A stretch of DNA of 64,000 nt from contig JAIVFJ010000089.1 of assembly GCA_025765615.1 (NCBI GenBank), positions 124,001 to 188,000 of the forward strand, written 5' to 3'. The notes below the pieces were generated by a model that saw nothing but the letters and a program-made list of their open reading frames with translations, searched no databases and was not told where the DNA came from. Position 1 is the stretch's first letter; the number at the start of each line of letters is the position of its first letter. Positions 45,333 to 58,668 of the stretch are shown piece by piece. The DNA comes from Zopfochytrium polystomum. Lineage: Eukaryota > Chytridiomycota > Chytridiomycetes > Chytridiales > Chytridiaceae. Position numbers and translations under genes: made by a program.

Positions 45333-47793
45333 TTATTTTTCCACCCGGGAGTCGACTCCTGGTATTCCCACTTTGGCAAGTCTTTGCTCCACCTCCTTAA
45401 CCCTCGCTCCCTCACGTTGTCGCAACGTCGCCAGCCACGTCCGCATGGTGTCGTCTACATTACCCGCCGACACTAACCAAGCCCGCAGTATGGCCTCATA
45501 AATCGGTTGGTACGGCGAACGATCCCCAGTCTGTTCGGCTGTCGCGGCAACAGTGGCGCCTATTCGGTGGTGCGCAGTGAGAGCCTCATCAGAGAAGAGG
45601 TGAGCGTCGCAGAACTGATTGAGCAAATCGAGACTGCCTTGAGCGGCGACTGCCTCCACGACAGCCTTCAGCGCCTGCAGTCCCAAAACAGGGGCCGAAG
45701 AAGGCTCCGCAGCACGGCTAGCTCGTTGAAGGTGAGTGAGTAGCTGCTCCTTCAAGGTGTCGCCATCAACCGGCCCTTGTTGCGGGACAGTGGCGTCTGC
45801 GACAGCAACGTCTCCGCCGCCTCCCTGTGGAAATCCATACAGACTGCTTTTTGTCCATTCCGGCACCAGTCGGTCTACCAGCTCAAAGTAGCATCGCAAA
45901 ACTTGGTTGAACTCGCCAACTTCAGCGTAAAAGAGCATCAGAGTATCCCAAGTACCAGGCCCGACGAGCGGGCTTCCGCTACACAGCTGCCGGTGCAGAA
46001 TCGGCTCGACGATCCGGGCAACAAACTGCTCCGCCGGTATGAAGCCGTTCAGGGTGTCCAACGCAAAAGCCAGGGGCCGGGAGAGGTTGGCAGAGATTTG
46101 GCCGTCGTTGGGGTACACGCGGCACGCCTCCAAAACGTGGAGAAAGCTCTCGTGGCTAGGTTCGAGCTTTGTATACTCGTACGAAGCTTGCTTTGACTGA
46201 CCGAGTTCGGTGTAGTATTTGACAAAGTTTTTCACGACGGCACTGGGGTTTTGGCGGAAGAGCCAGAACTTCATACCAGAGTTCACGACGGATCTTTGCA
46301 ATGATTTTCAGGGCAATGCAACAAAAAACAGGGTACGTTTACCTTGTCAGTGGGTGTTTCCTCAGTCGGAGTTTTGAAAGATACCGATGCATTTCGGCCT
46401 CCGTGCCCATGACGGCTATCGAGTCCAACGCCACCTCAAAAGTCCGAAGTCTCCAACCCTTTTTCGCAAACCCACCGAGCAATTTGTCCTTTGATTTCTT
46501 CAACGCCTTCACGTTTGGCGGATTTGTCCAGAGAAAGGCCTCGACCAAAGCTTCGTACATCAACAGCTCATTTCCCGCTGGGTTTTCCGGTCTCGCATTC
46601 ACGTAGGGCGCCCAAATGCTAGACGCTGAGCTTCGCGGTGGGGCAGGTGTGCCAGACGGCGTGGGAATGGACTTCGGGCTGTGAGTTATAATGGCAGCAT
46701 CCTTCGTCGCATACGCGTATATGCTTTGTCTGGCGCCGATACCACGCCAAGCTTGTGAAAAGCACTTAATAACTATGCAAGCAGCCCACGGCTCAAGTTT
46801 AATTTTTGCTTTGTGTATTCGCTGGAAAAGATCTTGAACATAGATAGTGTCCTCCTTGTGAAGTAGAACGTAAAAAGAGTAGGTGAGCCCGTCTGGAGAT
46901 AAGTTTCGAGCTTTCATGTCTGCTATGAGTGTTTCGGCCATGTTCCGCGTTTCAGGAGGTATAACGGCTTTCGCTTCGTTTGGAAGTCCCCGCGACCCGG
47001 ACGGTTCGGGTTTAAAATCCCAGATGGCACCTACAGTGACCAAAAAGCAGCGGCAAATTAAAATCGCATTTCTCAGTGAGACTATCTTACCATCAATGTG
47101 ATTCCGTAATGTGTGGGTAAGCAGCAAGTTGTAGTGGCTTGTGTCCAGTCGGAAAGCTGTGTTCCAGTTTGAAAGCACGTGTAAAAGCAGTTGAATTTGA
47201 CCGATATCAAGAACGCCAAAATTCGGATGTGCAAGCAAAAACAGAAGCGAGTCTAAATCGATGACCGTGGAAAGGAGGTTGGCGGAGGAGCTTTCGGTTG
47301 GTGCTTGCTTCCAGTTCTCGCCAAGGATTCCTTCCACAACAGTGAGTTTTTCCATCAACTGACGGAATTTCACACTTGGGTCAAGGTCGTCCGCCGGCTT
47401 TGACGTTGCCTGCGACAGCACATCCTCCCCCCAGTCTACGTCGACAGAGGAAAGTGCGCTTCTCGGGTTGAAGAGCAACTCTCTGATCCTAGATTGGGCC
47501 ATTACTTCTGGCCGCCCTGCATTTGCCTCTGGCGACTTGACCTCCTGTTTGCGAGGTCGAACAGGTCGGCGCTGCTGGCTGCGATCCGGCCGGGCCTTCA
47601 CGCTGGACGAGGACGATGACCGGCGCGAAGAGCAGATATTGAGGCGGGAACAAAGAAGAGTCGGGGTTGCGGCGCGGGCTTGGTCAACGCGTCCCGTTTG
47701 GAGCAGCGCGAGAGTGGACAAGGCGGCGGCGGCCGCAGAGCCTGACCGTGCTGCTGGCTTCAGGCAACAACGAAACGGTGCAACGGCGCACAT
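45333..47793 (-). CDS. PPR-like mitochondrial protein
   Basis: Three exons (47091-47793, 46343-47030, 45333-46293) sum to 784 codons. The N-terminus is rich in Arg, Ser and Ala with a likely mitochondrial presequence. The body is helical with 30-40 residue pair repeats of pentatricopeptide type: HYNLLLTHTLRNHID, LSPDGLTYSFYVLLHKEDTI, LEPWAACIVIKCFSQAWRG, PSHESFLHVLEACRVYPNDG and GPGTWDTLMLFYAEVGEFNQ. PPR proteins bind organelle RNA for processing or translation. Repeats are degenerate, so target and exact family are open. It diverges from FAM72 over 820 bp. Confidence 0.75.
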
Positions 47794-48613
47794 CGTCTGT
47801 GGTGAGGGCTGGAGGTGGATTCGGTGATGGTGATGGTATGTGGGGAGGCGTGATGAATAATACTCCTGGGGTCGGTGGGTGCGGCTGCTGGGGGGATGCC
47901 GTGCTTACGGGTGTGGCCCGTCCGATTCGAGTCCCTGCCAGCCCTTCCTTCTTTGAAGAACGAAAGAAAGAAAGAAAGAAAGAGCAAAGAGGAGAAAGGA
48001 GGAGCACACAGAAGACACACAGACAGACAGACAGACAGACAGCCAGACAAGGCAGGTTGAACCACCAGTTCCACGCGAACCAAAGCAACCAACCAGGAAG
48101 ACATTTTCACAGCCTTCGTCGACAATTTCCTCCCCTCCTACTGCATGCCCCTGGCGCCGACTCGGCCGTCCCGACTTCAACCTCACTCAAGCCGTCAATA
48201 CTCCTTCCCGGAAGTCCCTTCCGCAAGCCCCGCAAGCTTCTTCTGGCTTCGGCTCTTCGCCGCCTAGTCCAACGCTTCACTCCTTTGCATAGTCCCGCTG
48301 TCGTAGTCCAGGTCATTCTGCATCGGCCCAAACCTTCCAAAGAAAAAAACCCCGAGCAACGAGGTACTTTAGCGAGCCGACTGCCTCTTATGCTTACTTT
48401 TGTATTGTGCACTCCCATGGCTACCGTCAACTACTCACGTGAAAGAACTGTTCACGAGACTTTCAAGAACGAGCAAATAGCCGACAAGTATGTTTTGAAA
48501 CCTCAGCAACGCTCTCAGCAATTGATCAAAGGCCATCATCGCATAACCCCCCGTTCGGCCCCAAAAAAGAAGAAACTACAACACCTCCCTTTCCCCCTCA
48601 CCGTTCACCCGCA
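47794..48613. promoter_or_regulatory. Divergent region with AAAG and CAGA microsatellites
   Basis: 820 bp between PPR-like (-) and FAM72 (+) starts. Holds (GAAA)n at about 47961-47985 and (CAGA)n at about 48016-48045. A long open frame crosses it on the + strand but lacks family signal and is repeat-driven. A small undetected exon upstream of FAM72 cannot be excluded. Confidence 0.5.
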
Positions 48614-49915
<1,302 letters not shown>

Positions 49916-50082
49916 TATACGGAATGCAAATCGTCACAAGGATGATTTTCTTTCTCTTCTCTTTCTTTGCAAAACAACCCCATAAAATAAATGGCCGGAA
50001 TAAAAAACACCTCCCCAAATTGCCTGGACCAACCATAGCTAGTGCGTTTGATGCGAACGCGTTTATGCTCCAAGGAGCATGT

Positions 50083-51756
50083 TTACCTTCGAGCCATAAA
50101 CTTGAACATATACCCGAGGGAAGTCCGCCGGGAAATCCCCACAGTTTCTCGTTGCGTAAGCGTCTCCAGATTCGAGGGAGAAAAAGGCGAACTGGGACGG
50201 GACCGTGCTTCCGCTCCTGGCTCGATAGGAGCAGAAGGGGCGCGAGCTCTCGGTGCGAACCGCGATTTCGTTCCGAAAGAAAACAGGCTTCCACGACGAG
50301 TGAGGCCTCCAGGCCTGCTGTTGGGGGAACGGTTCACGTTCTCCACTGGATTTTCATTCTTGTCGTTGACGGGACTTGCGTTGGATGGTAGGGTATCGTG
50401 ATCGATAGGGAGTTGTCCCTTTGAGGGGTTTACGCTCGGGGCAACGTTGTTTGCACGCTCAGCTTTGAAAGCTTGAGATTTTCCTCGAGTAACCGTAAAT
50501 CGGCGAGAAAGCCCGGTCTGCTTGGACGGCGTTTCTTTCATGAAAGGGTCACCAGCAGGAGGCTTCTCAACCGGCGAAAGCGCCCGTCCGGCGTCAAAGG
50601 AGGGCGGTTTGGAGGACATGAACGGGTGATCCAGCGGGGAGACGGTCAGTCCTGGTGCATCGCTTGGGTTCGGCAGCACGACAATGGTGCGGACGGACGG
50701 AGCTGCAGACCCGGAAGCCACCGACAGCGAATATTCCGAGTCGGCAACAGAGGCAGTCGGGGAGAGCTCCGGCTCTGTCGGAAGGAAGGTGGCTGACGAC
50801 GAGACGACCGTCGAGATGGCGGACGTCGCACGAGCCAGTCGAGTTTTAACGGTGGCATTGACGACCAGGCCGCCGTAGCACGTCTTCTGTGGTGCTTCCG
50901 GCAGGTCATGCAAGATTTCCTCCGGCTCGGTCGCCGATTCCATCTCCATCTCCTCAAACTGTTTGACTTGGCGAAGCAGGTCATCGAGCAGGACTAGAGA
51001 CTTTCGGCGCGTGGGGGGCGCAGGCTTTGGGCCAAGCACCGCGCACGTGCTGACTGCTTTCGGCACGGGGCTGCTCGTGTCTTTTAAGGGTTCGTGCGAG
51101 AGCGGGAGATGATGACTCGAAGTGGCTGGGCTGTGGCGTGGGGCGGTGGCAATATATCCGCCCACCGTAACGTCAGCCACAAACCCCACAGCGGACCCGG
51201 CGCTTTCGGTCACGGGGATACTGTTTGCGCTGGTTTCCGTGCTTGGGGTACGAGCATTCAGGGTAGGCTTTCCCCGATCCAAGGTGGAATAGAGACTCGA
51301 CAGGGATCCTGCCCGAGTCAAACCAAGTGGACGACGCCTGCAACGGGCGGCAGATGGCACACCCAGGCGGCCGCCCTCTTCGTTTTCTTCGTCCGAGCCC
51401 GAAGAGAGGTCACTCAGGTGTGCGTCATCGCTGGACGCGAGCGAGATTCCCAGTCTGCTGCCTGTGCTAGCGTGGATACTCGGACCAGCGACGGAGGAAT
51501 GCGGAGGACGTTGCGGTTGCAACGAAGCCGGCGGTGGTCGGGAACCGTGGCTCGCTGCGGCTGCGGCTGCGGTGTGTGCGACAGGCAAAGCGGACGTGGC
51601 CGGAGCAGCACGAACTCCTGAGTGGTCGTCATCGAAGTCGGCGTAGTCGTCGTCGTCGTCCTCGTCGTCGTCGTCGTCGCGTTGGTTGGAGCGGTGGGGG
51701 CGAGGGCGCCACTCTGCCGCGGCGTGAATGGGCTGCGGGTGGTGGTGCGACTTCAT
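50083..51756 (-). CDS. Low-complexity protein of unknown function
   Basis: Open frame of 557 codons from MKSHHHP (580 if an upstream Met at 51825 is used). It has a His/Pro-rich start, a long Asp/Glu run (about residues 30-45), a Ser-rich middle, and a C-terminus rich in RRxS-type sites (RRGSLF, RRTSLGY) suggesting basophilic kinase targets. One short helix is distinctive: VLLDDLLRQVKQFEEMEMES. No domain recognised. Third-position patterns and absence of stops over 1.7 kb support coding. It converges with FAM72 (167 bp apart) and diverges from LYS1. Confidence 0.6.
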   Translation of the reverse strand: MKSHHHPQPIHAAAEWRPRPHRSNQRDDDDDEDDDDDYADFDDDHSGVRAAPATSALPVAHTAAAAAASHGSRPPPASLQPQRPPHSSVAGPSIHASTGSRLGISLASSDDAHLSDLSSGSDEENEEGGRLGVPSAARCRRRPLGLTRAGSLSSLYSTLDRGKPTLNARTPSTETSANSIPVTESAGSAVGFVADVTVGGYIATAPRHSPATSSHHLPLSHEPLKDTSSPVPKAVSTCAVLGPKPAPPTRRKSLVLLDDLLRQVKQFEEMEMESATEPEEILHDLPEAPQKTCYGGLVVNATVKTRLARATSAISTVVSSSATFLPTEPELSPTASVADSEYSLSVASGSAAPSVRTIVVLPNPSDAPGLTVSPLDHPFMSSKPPSFDAGRALSPVEKPPAGDPFMKETPSKQTGLSRRFTVTRGKSQAFKAERANNVAPSVNPSKGQLPIDHDTLPSNASPVNDKNENPVENVNRSPNSRPGGLTRRGSLFSFGTKSRFAPRARAPSAPIEPGAEARSRPSSPFSPSNLETLTQRETVGISRRTSLGYMFKFMARR

Positions 51757-52434
51757 TTTGGTTGGTGGTGTGTCTGTCTTCTGTTGATGGGGGCAAAAAG
51801 AAGTAATCGATCGAGTCGCGGTCATTCTTCAGAGCCAATTATGCATCAGCAGCAAGCAGTAGCACAAGCGGGCCTCCCAACCCCCCCAAAACCTAAACCA
51901 GTCCTTAACGTTTCCCTCCCTCCCTCCCTCCCGCCCGCCCTCGGACCCTCACTCACAGTTTTTTATATACATATTTTTTATCTGTTAGGCGTGGCATCCT
52001 TCGTTGGATTCGTGGCATGTACCTTGGAAGGAGCATCATACACTCCTTCGCAAAGGGGTATGTCAACCTAACATTTAGACCGAGAAAGCAAAGCGGTAAA
52101 ACAATTAATAAAACAATTAATAATATTTGCGCGGGTCGGCGCCTGGGGCGGCGGGGCCAAAGGATTGGGGTTCTTTCTTCCGCGCAACACGGGCATTGGC
52201 CAAAAGACGATGCGATGAGATCAGAAGCTTGCCATTTCCCTCCCTCCGATCTGTGGAAGGGAAAGTTCAAAATAAAAAAAAAAAAATAAAAAAAAAATAA
52301 AAGAAAGAAAGCGGAAGGGAAATGAATCAAAGAGAGAAATTTAAAAACAAGAAAGAACCAAGGCTGATCCAAAGTCACCACCACCACCTTTACCAGACAT
52401 CCCCGCCCACCCACAGTCAACGCCTGACTTCACA
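51757..52434. promoter_or_regulatory. Bidirectional region upstream of LYS1
   Basis: 678 bp between divergent starts. Contains a CCCT-type repeat (about 51911-51932) and an A-rich tract at about 52270-52310 close to the LYS1 ATG. No TGACTC (Gcn4-type) site was noticed close to the ATG. Confidence 0.4.
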
Positions 52435-53942
52435 ATGCACCTTTGGCTCCGCGCAGAGACCAAGGCGAATGAGCATCGCACTGCCCTCACCCCGTCCGTC
52501 GTCCGCACGCTCATTGCCGAAGGTTCGCTTCGTTTCGTTCGTCGTTGTGTGGCCCCGTCCAGTCCCATCCGCCCAAGGCCCCGCTTACCTTTCCACCCGT
52601 CCCAGGCGCGACCATCACCGTCGAGCGATCCCCGGAAAATATTTTCGACGATGCCGAGTACGCCGAGTAAGTGTTCCAAACGTGAAGAAAACTTTAGCTC
52701 GGTTATTTCAGCGGTGGAGACCCCACTCACTCACTTGTCCTTTTCGTCCTCTTTTCATCGCCTATTACTCGTTTTTCCTTCGGCGAAAACCAGGGCTGGG
52801 GCAACCCTCGTTGAAACCGGTGCATGGCGCAAAGCGCCTCTCGACGCCTACATCATCGGCCTGAAAGAACTGCCAGAAAACGACGACTCGCCGCTGCCTC
52901 ACGCTCACATAATGTTTGCACACTGCTTCAAGGGCCAAGATGGCTGGAAAGATGTCCTGGAGAGATTTGGAAAGGGCAACGGCACGCTTCTTGACTTGGA
53001 GTTTCTTGTGGACGAGCGCGGACGCCGTGTCGCGGCTTTCGGATACCATGCTGGATACGCCGGCTCGGCGGTTGGGATCGATTTGTGGTGCCATCGGCAG
53101 CTCAACGACGCCAGGTTTGGGGCAGTTCAAAGTGTTACCAATTGCACAACACAAATCTGATTGTGCTCTTTCGCGTAAACAAGTGTTGCGTATCCCTCGA
53201 TTTCACACTACAAAAACGACAAGGAGTTGATCGCGTACACCAAAACCCGCCTGGAGGCTGCCTGTGAGTTTCCTCAAGCCGATCGTGTTTGTTCACGCCT
53301 TCACTTACTTTTTTTCGTGAACAACGATTCCTTCCAGTCGCCAAATCGGGCCGGCTTCCGCGCGTAATGGTTATGGGCGCTCTCGGACGATGCGGCAGCG
53401 GAGCGTGCGATTTCGTTCGCCACGTTGGGATTCCTGAGTATGCATGCACTATTCACGTTCGACTTCCACTTACCCTCGTCTCCAGAGAAAACATTATTAA
53501 GTGGGACATAAACGAAACCAAGGGCGGCGGACCATTCGACGAAATCCTTAACCACGACATTTTCGTCAACTGTATTTACCTGTCTGCGAAAATTCCGCCG
53601 TTCATCACTAAAGCTATGACCGAGAAGCCAGACCGCGTTCTAAGCGCCATAGTTGACGTCAGCTGTGACGCGACTAACCCAAACAACCCGATTCCTCTGT
53701 ACCACGGATGCACAACATTTACAAATCCCGTGCTGACCGTGAACTGCGGTGCGTCGGCTCCCAAGCTGGACATTGTTGCAATTGATCATCTGCCCACGCT
53801 GCTGCCGCGAGAATCAAGCAACGCTTTCAGCACGGACCTCCTGCCTACCCTCCGCACGCTTGACGCGAGGGAAAGCTCTGGGGTGTGGAAGAGGGCGGAG
53901 GAACTGTACCGCACCAAGCTGGCGGAGGCTCGATCCGCCTGA
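52435..53942 (+). CDS. LYS1: Saccharopine dehydrogenase (NAD+, L-lysine-forming)
   Basis: Last step of the fungal alpha-aminoadipate pathway: saccharopine plus NAD+ to lysine plus 2-oxoglutarate. Six exons (52435-52522, 52606-52666, 52794-53114, 53184-53263, 53338-53437, 53486-53942) sum to 369 codons, matching yeast Lys1 (373 residues). Visible: N-terminal MHLWLRAETKANEHRTALTP with substrate-binding Arg/Lys/Glu, HIMFAHCFKGQ, AFGYHAGYAGSAVG, the Rossmann NAD loop VMGALGRCGSGA, KWDINETKGGGPFDE, NPIPLYHG and VAIDHLPTLLPRES. A complete enzyme with all motifs in place. Introns are 69-127 nt. Confidence 0.97.
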
Positions 53943-54168
53943 AGTGGATGAAGCGGGAAGCGGGCTTCGTTATTTGACGTTGTTGGTTGCTTTCTTTATT
54001 TTCCTCTTAGTAAATGTTTTGCGTCCCGCTTCGGGAAGAGAATTTTGATTAGCTCGCTTTATGCGTGAGGTTACGTGGGTCCAACGCTCCCCATATCAGA
54101 AGTACATTGGCGGTGACAAAATCGGCCAAGGGAGTAAAATTATCAGCCTGCTGCGAATAGCCGCACCA

Positions 54169-56508
54169 ATGGAAGAGGGAAAAAAAAGAGTGCGGGCTGA
54201 CAAGTCTCGAGACAGAATGCCACCTCGCCCAAGCATCCCCGGTGCGGCACCCGCAGGACCAGGAGGCGCCCCTGGCAGCAACAGCACCAGCACCAGCACC
54301 AGCACCAGCAACGACGACGGTTGGAGTACCGTCTCCAGGAAGAGCGCCATGGCCTCAAAGAGCTTCTCTGCTGCGGCTACTGGAGCCTGGGGCGGAGGCG
54401 GGACCAGCGCCGGAAGCGGCACAGGGGCAGGCTCGAGCAACAACACCAACAACAAGAACAGGAAAGTGCAGGCTCTCGTCGTGGATGCTGGGGCAATCAT
54501 TAAAGGTACTGTCCGTCACGCGGAAACTGATTGCATGCAATGGCGATCGATGCTGGATCTTGTGTCTGACTGTGCCCACCCGGTGCTAGGGATTCGTCTG
54601 GACTCGATTGCGTCTGAACTCTACACAACCTCCGATGTTGTCGCCGAAATTCGAGATGAAAACGGCCGCAAAAACCTCGCCACTGCCACCTCTCTCTTTG
54701 GGCTTACAGTGAAGTCTGTATCTGATGAAGCCGTCCGAGAAGGTTGGTGAAACCCGCCCTCTTCACTCAACTTGATGCGTTCTGGCTTTCCTCGTTTGAT
54801 TTGTCTAGTTTCGACATTTGCGAAGAAGACGGGAGACTTTGCCACACTCTCGCGGACAGACATTAGGGTACTGGCTTTGACTTGGATGCTCGAGAAAGAG
54901 AGAAAGGGCACCGCACACCTACGGAAGGAGCCCATTGCGGTAAGCGGCAGGCTTCGTTTTGCAGCCGGGCGTTTATAATTTTGCGCTGGCAGGCCAAAAC
55001 ATGGGTGCCATCAGAGTCCACGCCAGACGATGCATTGAACGACCCGGAGGACGATGAGGCGGCGGAGTGGGCCCTGTCCGGGGAAACGGCAGCCATGGCG
55101 GCAGAGACTATTGAGGAGCGAAACGTCGGAGTTAATTCTGTCTCAGAGGTCGAACGCGAGTCGGAAGCATTTCTTGACTTGAATTATTGGTCAGCACCGT
55201 TACCCTCCATTGACTTGGAGCTGGCAAGCTTGGGTTTGACGCCAGCGCCGGAGACAGAGGATGCGGTCGAACTGCCAGTGGCGCCAGCGAAGCAGAGTGT
55301 TCCCGCCAGCGAGGAACAAGAAGGGGAGAAGTTCGGAGACCTTTTGTTTTGGGCGACTCCCATACCTTCATTAGACCTTAGTTTTCTGGATGTGGAGCTC
55401 GGTGCAACGCCTGCCGTTGTGCCTGAAGACCTCCCATCCCAGCAACTTCTCCCCGCAACCCACTCGAGGGGAGATCGACAGGATGTAGTTCCGACCAGCG
55501 CTTCACGAAAGCCAGAAGCAGCCCCCCAACAAAAACATGAGGCTGAAGAACCTCCCACAGAGCCAAAGGAAGGGCCGAAACAGAAATCCAAGGCGGAAGG
55601 AACCTCCAAACAGAAGCACAAGGTCGAAGACGCGACCCTAGTGGCAGGACCAAGCAATCTATCGGCAAGTAAGCGAACGGAGATTGATGACGACGAGGAA
55701 GACGATGGAGAAGGGGAATGGATTACTCCAGAAAGTCTCGCGGCGAAGAAGTCCAAGAACAAGAAGAAACGAAGCAAAAAGGGCAAGAAAGTTGATACGA
55801 TAGAAGTGGCTTGTGTAACAACAGATTTTGCGATGCAGGTGAGTATTTCTTGGAGATGTCTGTCAACTTTTTTGTTTATGACTGATTTGCGCGCAGAACG
55901 TGCTCCTTCAAATGAACTTGAAACTGGTTTCGATCGATGGAATGGAAATCACACGGGTGAAAAACTTCGTTCTTCGATGCCACGCTTGCTTCAAGTTAGT
56001 TTGATAATCCGCGCTTGTGAGAATGAAAGCGTTAATGCTAAAACTGTGATGCCCAGGACCACGTCAGACATGTCGAAAAAGTTCTGTCCCAGTTGCGGTA
56101 ACAACACACTCATTCGGGCAACATGCTCTGTTGATGCTGATGGTAACATGACGATCTACTTGAAGAAGAACTTTCAATACAACCTTCGCGGAACGAAGGT
56201 TTGTTGTTGAATCATAGACATGGAAACAATCGACTGACAAGCCTACTTTGCATTGGAATTGGAACGCTTAGTACTCGATCCCAGCCCCTCAGGGAGGCCG
56301 GTCGAACAAGGACTTGATTTTGCGGGAAGATCAGAAAGAGTATGAACGGGCGGTTAAGCGGGCTGCGATCTCGGCCAAGAAGAGCAACGACCAGCTGTTT
56401 GACTTGGACCGCGACCCGTTGGACAGGCTGAAAGGGCGGGTGGAAATGCCGACTATCGGGTACGGGCGCAAAAATCCGAATGAAGCTAGGGGCCGGCGCA
56501 GGAAGTGA
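54169..56508 (+). CDS. NOB1: NOB1, 20S pre-rRNA D-site endonuclease
   Basis: PIN-domain nuclease that makes the 3' end of 18S rRNA in late 40S precursors. Six exons (54169-54742, 54809-54939, 54993-55838, 55897-55994, 56057-56198, 56272-56508) sum to 676 codons. PIN: ALVVDAGAIIKGT (Asp), TTSDVVAEI (Glu), LSRTDIRVLAL (Asp). Then about 290 residues of acidic and Lys-rich insertion, the zinc ribbon (LRCHACFK and FCPSCGNNTL), the family block YLKKNFQYNLRGTKYS, and a basic C-terminus (LILREDQKEYERA). The Ser/Thr/Gly-rich N-terminus is longer than usual; an in-frame Met at 54061 would add 36 residues. The insertion holds a duplicated motif (see findings). Confidence 0.95.
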
Positions 56509-56739
56509 AATACACTGTTTTATTCTGCACAACGAAGGAAGCAAATTAAAAAAATGAAAAAAGTAAAAAATAAAATTTCCGCGATACACTCATAAGTCTG
56601 TAACAAACGTATGGTTCATCAGCAGTGCGGGCACAAATGCAAGCTTATATAAGTGACGTAGAACGTAAACGGAGGGAGATGGCGAGAGAGGCAAACGAAG
56701 AGCAAGCGAGTCATTATTTTTTTTTGGTTAGTGTCAAAT

Positions 56740-56775
<36 letters not shown>

Positions 56776-57156
56776 CCTTTCCTTTCCGGACATGGAACGT
56801 TAACATAGTGCGGCAGCCACGTCTTGAACTCGTCAAAGCGAAAAAATTTGTGAAAGTGGGAGTGGTTCTCACGTTGGCCCGTGACAGTTGGGAAAGGTCC
56901 CGAAAATGGCACAACACCGCCATTGGACCAATGCCAACTTTCCCCCCCTGTGCGCCACGAACGTCACACATCATCAAAGCAGCGCAACAGCCTTTTGATA
57001 CCACCTTCATTCCAATACAAAAACAAAACAGGAAAACATTGAATACAGCAAGTAAAGGAGCAGTTACAACACGCAGGGATGGTGTGAAGGACGAAACGTG
57101 AATGCAAAGGAAACCGGAAAAGACGCATAGACACTTTCCACTTTCGCGGACTGAAG
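56509..57156. other. Convergent intergenic region with long T tract
   Basis: 648 bp between the stops of NOB1 (+) and the SET gene (-). Includes a T tract of about 33 nt at 56743-56775 and A/T-rich sequence at 56545-56580. No protein-like frame. Confidence 0.6.
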
Positions 57157-58668
57157 TTACAATTCGCTGCCGTCCTCCTTGCCACCCATGACCGCAGCCC
57201 CGTCGCCGTCCCCATCGTCGCCACCGACGTTCTTGCCACCCTCTTCCTTCTCCTCGCCCTCCTCCGCCTCCTCCTCATCGTCGTCGTCTTCGTCGTCGAT
57301 CACGTCGTCGTCCTCATTGTCTTCCCCATTCTTTTCCTCCCCCGCCTCATCGTCCTCGTCGTTCGGCTTCCCCTCGGTGCCCTTCGCGAGCATGCCCGGC
57401 CTGTTTTCCCAGTACCCGCTGCCATAGCTGACCGTGACCTCTTCGCCGCGCGCAATGGGTCTCTCAGCGACGTAGACGACGTGCCAGATGCCGCTGTATG
57501 GCACGTAGACGGAGTCGCAGTTGGGGTCGCCGTCGTGGTTGACAAAGCGTGCAAAGTTGCCGCGGTACTGCGCGTCGATGCCCAGGGAGAGTTCGTTGCC
57601 GTTTTCGTCGCGGACGACGGAGGGGTAGGTCCACATGTAATCCGAGTTCGACGCTGCAGGGAGGCGTTAGGGTTGGAGAAAAAAGAAAAAAAAGGAAAAA
57701 AGAAAAAAAAAGGCGGACGCACCATTGGTCAGCACACCCGAGTAGATGCCAATGATACTGCCCTTGGCAATGTGAACCTTGGCAAACACGCCGTAGCCCT
57801 TCTCCTTGGACACCCACTTGATCTCGAATCGCTTGTCGTCGGGAAGGCCATCGTCCAGCACCCAGCCGATGCGCTGGCGCCACTCGTCGGCGGTGTCGGG
57901 GTCGTCCGTGTACTTTTCGTCTTGAAAGATATCGTGGCCTATAAGGAAGGGCAGGACGACCGGATCGATGACAGTGGTGTGGACAACAGAGATGCCAAAG
58001 TGGGTTGAAAAATGGGCGTGGAAGAAGCTCTCATCAGCGGCCACGGCATCGGCGGGATCAGAGGCCACGCCGGCAGCCTTGGGGTCCCGCAACGGCGACG
58101 GGCTCAGGGATCCCGCCCGCCGCTTTCGGTTGGGGCTGGCCTGTCGAACGGGAGTGTTGGCGGTCGAATAGCCAGTGGTGGTGGTGTTGGTGGCGGCAGT
58201 GGGTTGGGAAGCAGACGAACGGAAGAGTAGCGATACTGTCGGCAGAAGCTCTTTCGGGTCTGCGGATCGCAGCTAGGGGGGCGGAACAGGACGTCAAGAG
58301 TTTTGAATACAAAAGCTCCTCCCCAGCGGCGTGGGAAACGCTGCTGGTCTTACCAGGATGCCAGCGATGAGGGCGAGGAGGGCAATGACGGCAGCCTGGA
58401 AGGCAGAAAGGCCCTTCGCGGCGGCACGTGTCGTCAGCGAACTTGCGGCCGCTGTTCTTGACAGCAAGGCCGGTTGTTGCGGCTGCTTTCGGGGGTTGTC
58501 TGGACCGGATTCCGAGTCGATGGTAGCGGCGGCGGCGGCGGTGGTAGCGTCGCTGCTCTTCTTGCTCCCGCTGCTGCCGTCTGCTCCTCGCCTCGAGGCG
58601 GCGGCGGAGGGGGTGGCGGCGGGCGGCATGCGGGAGTCAACAGAGTCTGCTGCTGCAACAGGTGCCAT
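57157..58668 (-). CDS. SET-domain protein with N-terminal membrane segment
   Basis: Three exons (58354-58668, 57723-58272, 57157-57653) sum to 454 codons. Ser/Ala-rich start, then a hydrophobic helix (FQAAVIALLALIAGIL) that intron 1 interrupts at its end. The SET domain: KGYGVFAKVHIAKGSIIGIY, DYMWTYPS, YRGNFARFVNHDGDPNCDSV (NHxxxPN AdoMet motif) and GEEVTVSYGSGYW (catalytic Tyr). It ends in a Glu/Asp-rich tail of about 75 residues. No pre-SET or post-SET cysteines, so substrate (histone or other protein) is open. The membrane anchor is unusual for a SET protein and suggests a non-histone substrate or nuclear-envelope/ER location. Intron 2 is T-rich in the sense strand. Confidence 0.85.

Noticed and set aside
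47905..47955. tRNA gene (GATTCGAGTCC resembles a B box)
   Set aside because: No matching A box or cloverleaf upstream at the right distance.
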